From Syngnathus acus (Eukaryota > Chordata > Actinopteri > Syngnathiformes > Syngnathidae), in contig NC_051095.1 of assembly GCF_901709675.1 (NCBI RefSeq), positions 15,203,456 through 15,267,455 on the forward strand: a stretch of 64,000 bases of DNA. Direction: 5' to 3'. Positions 62,401 through 64,000 of the stretch are shown here, piece after piece; the first letter of the stretch is position 1; each line of letters opens with the position of its first letter. The translations under genes and the position numbers were made by a program. The notes below the pieces were generated by a model. That model made no database searches, was not told the origin of the DNA, and saw only the letters and a program-made list of their open reading frames with translations.

Positions 62401-62715
62401 CTGTGCATTATACGTATCTCTGCTGGCTAGAGGATGTTCAAATAACTTTTTCATGACCTGTGTATATAGGCACTAACCTCCACACTGTATACTTCATCTC
62501 TAGGATTTCTGCACAACCCAGCCAGCAAGCAAAAAAGACAGCCAGGCTTCTTTGTCGACAAGAAGGATGATATGCTAACAAAAGCAGACATTTGTAAATC
62601 CGTGGAGGCCTTTCTGTCCAGATCTCAGGCAGACGTTGGCCAAGCGTTGCCTTTAGACGTGGAAGAGTCCCTCACTTATTTACAGAATTTCCTTCTTGAT
62701 GTCTGTGAAGGTTAA
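56442..62715 (+). CDS. simc1: SUMO-interacting motifs-containing protein 1, 11 coding exons (750 aa)
   Basis: Exons: 56442-56582, 57019-57066, 57660-58565, 58653-58900, 59010-59079, 59596-59756, 60398-60490, 60619-60750, 60852-61008, 61351-61435, 62504-62715. They join in frame to one 750-aa product ending VCEG. The N-terminus MNDVITISSDSDE is a SUMO-interacting motif (hydrophobic core then acid/Ser) placed as in human SIMC1; TTLVLTELT in exon 2 may be another. Exon 3 is long, polar and probably disordered, with an internal duplication (residues about 110-177 and 249-316). Residues 366-750 are helical, including VPWSWEMLTAVMS, the region that in SIMC1 is Nse5-like and binds SLF2 to bring SMC5/6 to PML bodies; human SIMC1 (872 aa) also binds calpain-3. 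Splice sites are GT-AG and mostly strong; the exon 3 donor (CTG/GTTGGA) is weak, so its end is the least certain. No in-frame stop arises in the joined reading. A distant SLF-type relative is less likely because of the N-terminal motif. Confidence 0.82.
57337..57630. mobile_element. hAT MITE in simc1 intron 2 (294 bp)
   Basis: Perfect 15-bp inverted ends CAATGTTCCCTCTAA and TTAGAGGGAACATTG, flanked by perfect 8-bp duplications ATTACAAG (57329-57336 and 57631-57638). The body is CpG-rich and contains a duplicated segment starting CGAACACGCAGCGTTGGACG (near 57444 and 57495). No transposase. It ends 29 bases before exon 3. Confidence 0.95.
61589..62354. mobile_element. Non-autonomous hAT element in simc1 intron 10 (766 bp)
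   Basis: Inverted ends TAGGGGTGTAA and TTACACCCCTA with perfect 8-bp duplications GTGTTTAA (61581-61588 and 62355-62362). Subterminal regions are packed with ATCGAT and ATATCG words in both orientations, probably transposase-binding repeats. A GC-richer internal part (61735-61850) may be the 5' end of a lost transposase gene; no coding frame remains. Confidence 0.95.
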
Positions 62716-62740
62716 ATTTGATTAATTTTTATTAATTTAT

Positions 62741-62990
62741 TTATTGATTTTTATTGATTTTCATGTTATGTATCATTTGTGCCCTCTCTGCATCCATTTC
62801 AACCTGGTGATCCTGAAAGGGGGATCCTTCCATCTGTGGTCCCTTCTCAAGGTTTCTCATTTTCCCCTGGTAGGGTTTTTTTTTAGTTTTTCCTTGCCCT
62901 TTTGGGAGCTTAAGATTTTTGTCTATGTGAAGCCCTTTGAGACTGCTTGTGATTTAGGGCTATACAAATAAACTTGACTTGACTTAAATG
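62741..62990 (+). mobile_element. LINE/SINE 3' tail forming the likely simc1 3' UTR
   Basis: Near-copy of 40600-40875, ending GGGCTATACAAATAAACTTG and a TTGACT microsatellite. It starts about 25 bases past the simc1 stop codon. Its AATAAA (62967-62972) is the first canonical polyadenylation signal after the stop, so the repeat may supply the transcript end. Confidence 0.75.
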
Positions 62991-63829
62991 AGGGGAAAAC
63001 AGTTGGTTGGCACTTGTTGAATATTGCACGCTATGTAAAATAGGTCTTTTTAGAACTACAAACAAATGATTGCTTATACGCATGTATATTACGTGGAAAG
63101 ATTCGTTCTGTATTCATATTGATCTTTTTTTTTTTTAAATTGGGCACAGTGTACATTATTGAACATTTTTGGCTGACAGTGTTAACTGTGAATTACAAAG
63201 ATTAATCAAATGACTTTCTTTTTTGTAAATGTTAAACTAGGCGTTTTGTATTTATGATTATAGGTAGCAATTGTCCACGTTAAGTTTGCAGTTGAGCTTG
63301 TTGCTTGTCTGGTCCAGCTGACTTTGAGTGAGAGGCAGGATGCATCCTTGAAGCCTGTCAGTTGGAAGCCACATTGCTAATTCACACTAGACCTTTTATT
63401 AAGAAACAAACAGGTTTGTAGCAACAAGCCTTTCATGATGAACCCAAGATGATTTTTTTCACTCCATTAGTGGTTGCACTTGGACTTATAAAAAACGGTC
63501 CTGACCCTCCTAGGCAAACTGGGACATTTAGGTCCATTACTCTTCCATCCACTTGTCCTAAAGAGTCAGAGATGGAGCTATAGAGTTACTTCCGAGATGT
63601 AATATACTATTTCATATTACTAATGAGTTTCTTCACGCTATGGTCATTGTGTATAGTAATGTTACGTATGTCACTTTATTTTCACTTTACATGGACTTCT
63701 AACTCATCTTGCACACACGTCTGAGTTGGTCCTATCGACAGCAGTGGACGAATGTCACCGATCATGACTTAATATAAGAAGAACCTTTGTAATGGTGAGA
63801 GTTTTATTTTGATTCAACAGCTGTTGGAG
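62991..63829. other. Spacer after simc1
   Basis: AT-rich. No gene, RNA or classifiable repeat seen. Confidence 0.5.
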
Positions 63830-63989
63830 CCCGTTGGTCGCGGACCAATCGGAGCACTCGCCGTTATCAGCAGAGGGGAAAAAAATCCCCACCGTCGCCA
63901 TAATACAGCAGCAGCGGAAACGGCTGAGAAGTGGCTAGAAAACAAAAGAGCGCACGCAGTCGTCCTCGCCATTTGGTATGCTCTTGCAG
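63830..63989 (+). promoter_or_regulatory. Probable promoter and first exon of the next gene
   Basis: Base composition changes to CpG-rich. GGACCAATCGG (63842-63852) is a CCAAT box; CTCGCCATTTGG near 63965 resembles a YY1 site, often placed just downstream of housekeeping start sites. CTCTTGCAG followed by GTATAAATG is a fair 5' splice site, so an exon may end at 63989. No start codon with an open frame is seen before it; the gene continues beyond the window and cannot be named. Confidence 0.45.
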
Positions 63990-64000
63990 GTATAAATGCT

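Noticed and set aside
56442-62715. Reading this gene as slf2 rather than simc1
   Set aside because: The SUMO-interacting start and the exon 4-11 helical region fit SIMC1; SLF2 as I know it has a very different N-terminus and greater length.

Overview
The window is nuclear DNA from a ray-finned (teleost) fish. It has AT-rich spacer with spliceosomal exons, an intronless alpha-2D-type adrenergic receptor gene (a class kept in fish and absent from mammals), non-autonomous hAT elements with 8-bp target duplications, L2-like LINE fragments, and many copies of the fish dispersed repeat that ends in ATGGATGG microsatellite. Wording of that repeat recalls percomorph genomes, perhaps syngnathids, but I cannot prove the family.

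Layout. 1-10.6 kb is a repeat complex: a GC- and CpG-rich 31-bp minisatellite (1-600 and 2911-9936) around a 530-bp unit in three tandem copies (824-2178) and a dead LINE C-terminus (2575-2896), then a 690-bp A-rich GATA/AAAT array. 10.6-13.5 kb holds a small plus-strand gene that I can assemble from exons but cannot name (69 aa). 13.5-47 kb is a gene-poor stretch with old repeats, a solo LTR with intact target duplication (19863-20225), an RT fragment, hAT elements and two isolated exon-like blocks. 47329-48594 on the minus strand is adra2d, a complete single-exon GPCR. 56442-62715 on the plus strand is an 11-exon gene read as simc1 (750 aa, SUMO-interacting N-terminus and Nse5-like helical C-terminus); two hAT elements sit in its introns and a LINE tail forms its likely 3' UTR. 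The window ends in a CpG-rich probable promoter and first exon of another gene.

The genes do not form a pathway. adra2d encodes a Gi-coupled catecholamine receptor; simc1 encodes an adaptor for the SMC5/6 genome-maintenance complex. In mammals SIMC1 lies at 5q35, in the dopamine/adrenergic receptor paralogon, so its linkage to adra2d fits the idea that the fourth ADRA2 gene lay on the 5q35 ancestral chromosome. A CTCF-like site (55630-55647) lies between the two genes.

The most unusual object is the 31-bp minisatellite: its consensus has no stop triplet on either strand, so it makes long open frames in all six frames that are not genes; its variants are mostly CpG transitions; and it has at least three nested levels of repetition. 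Exon joins, family names and functions are read by eye; no alignment or search was run.
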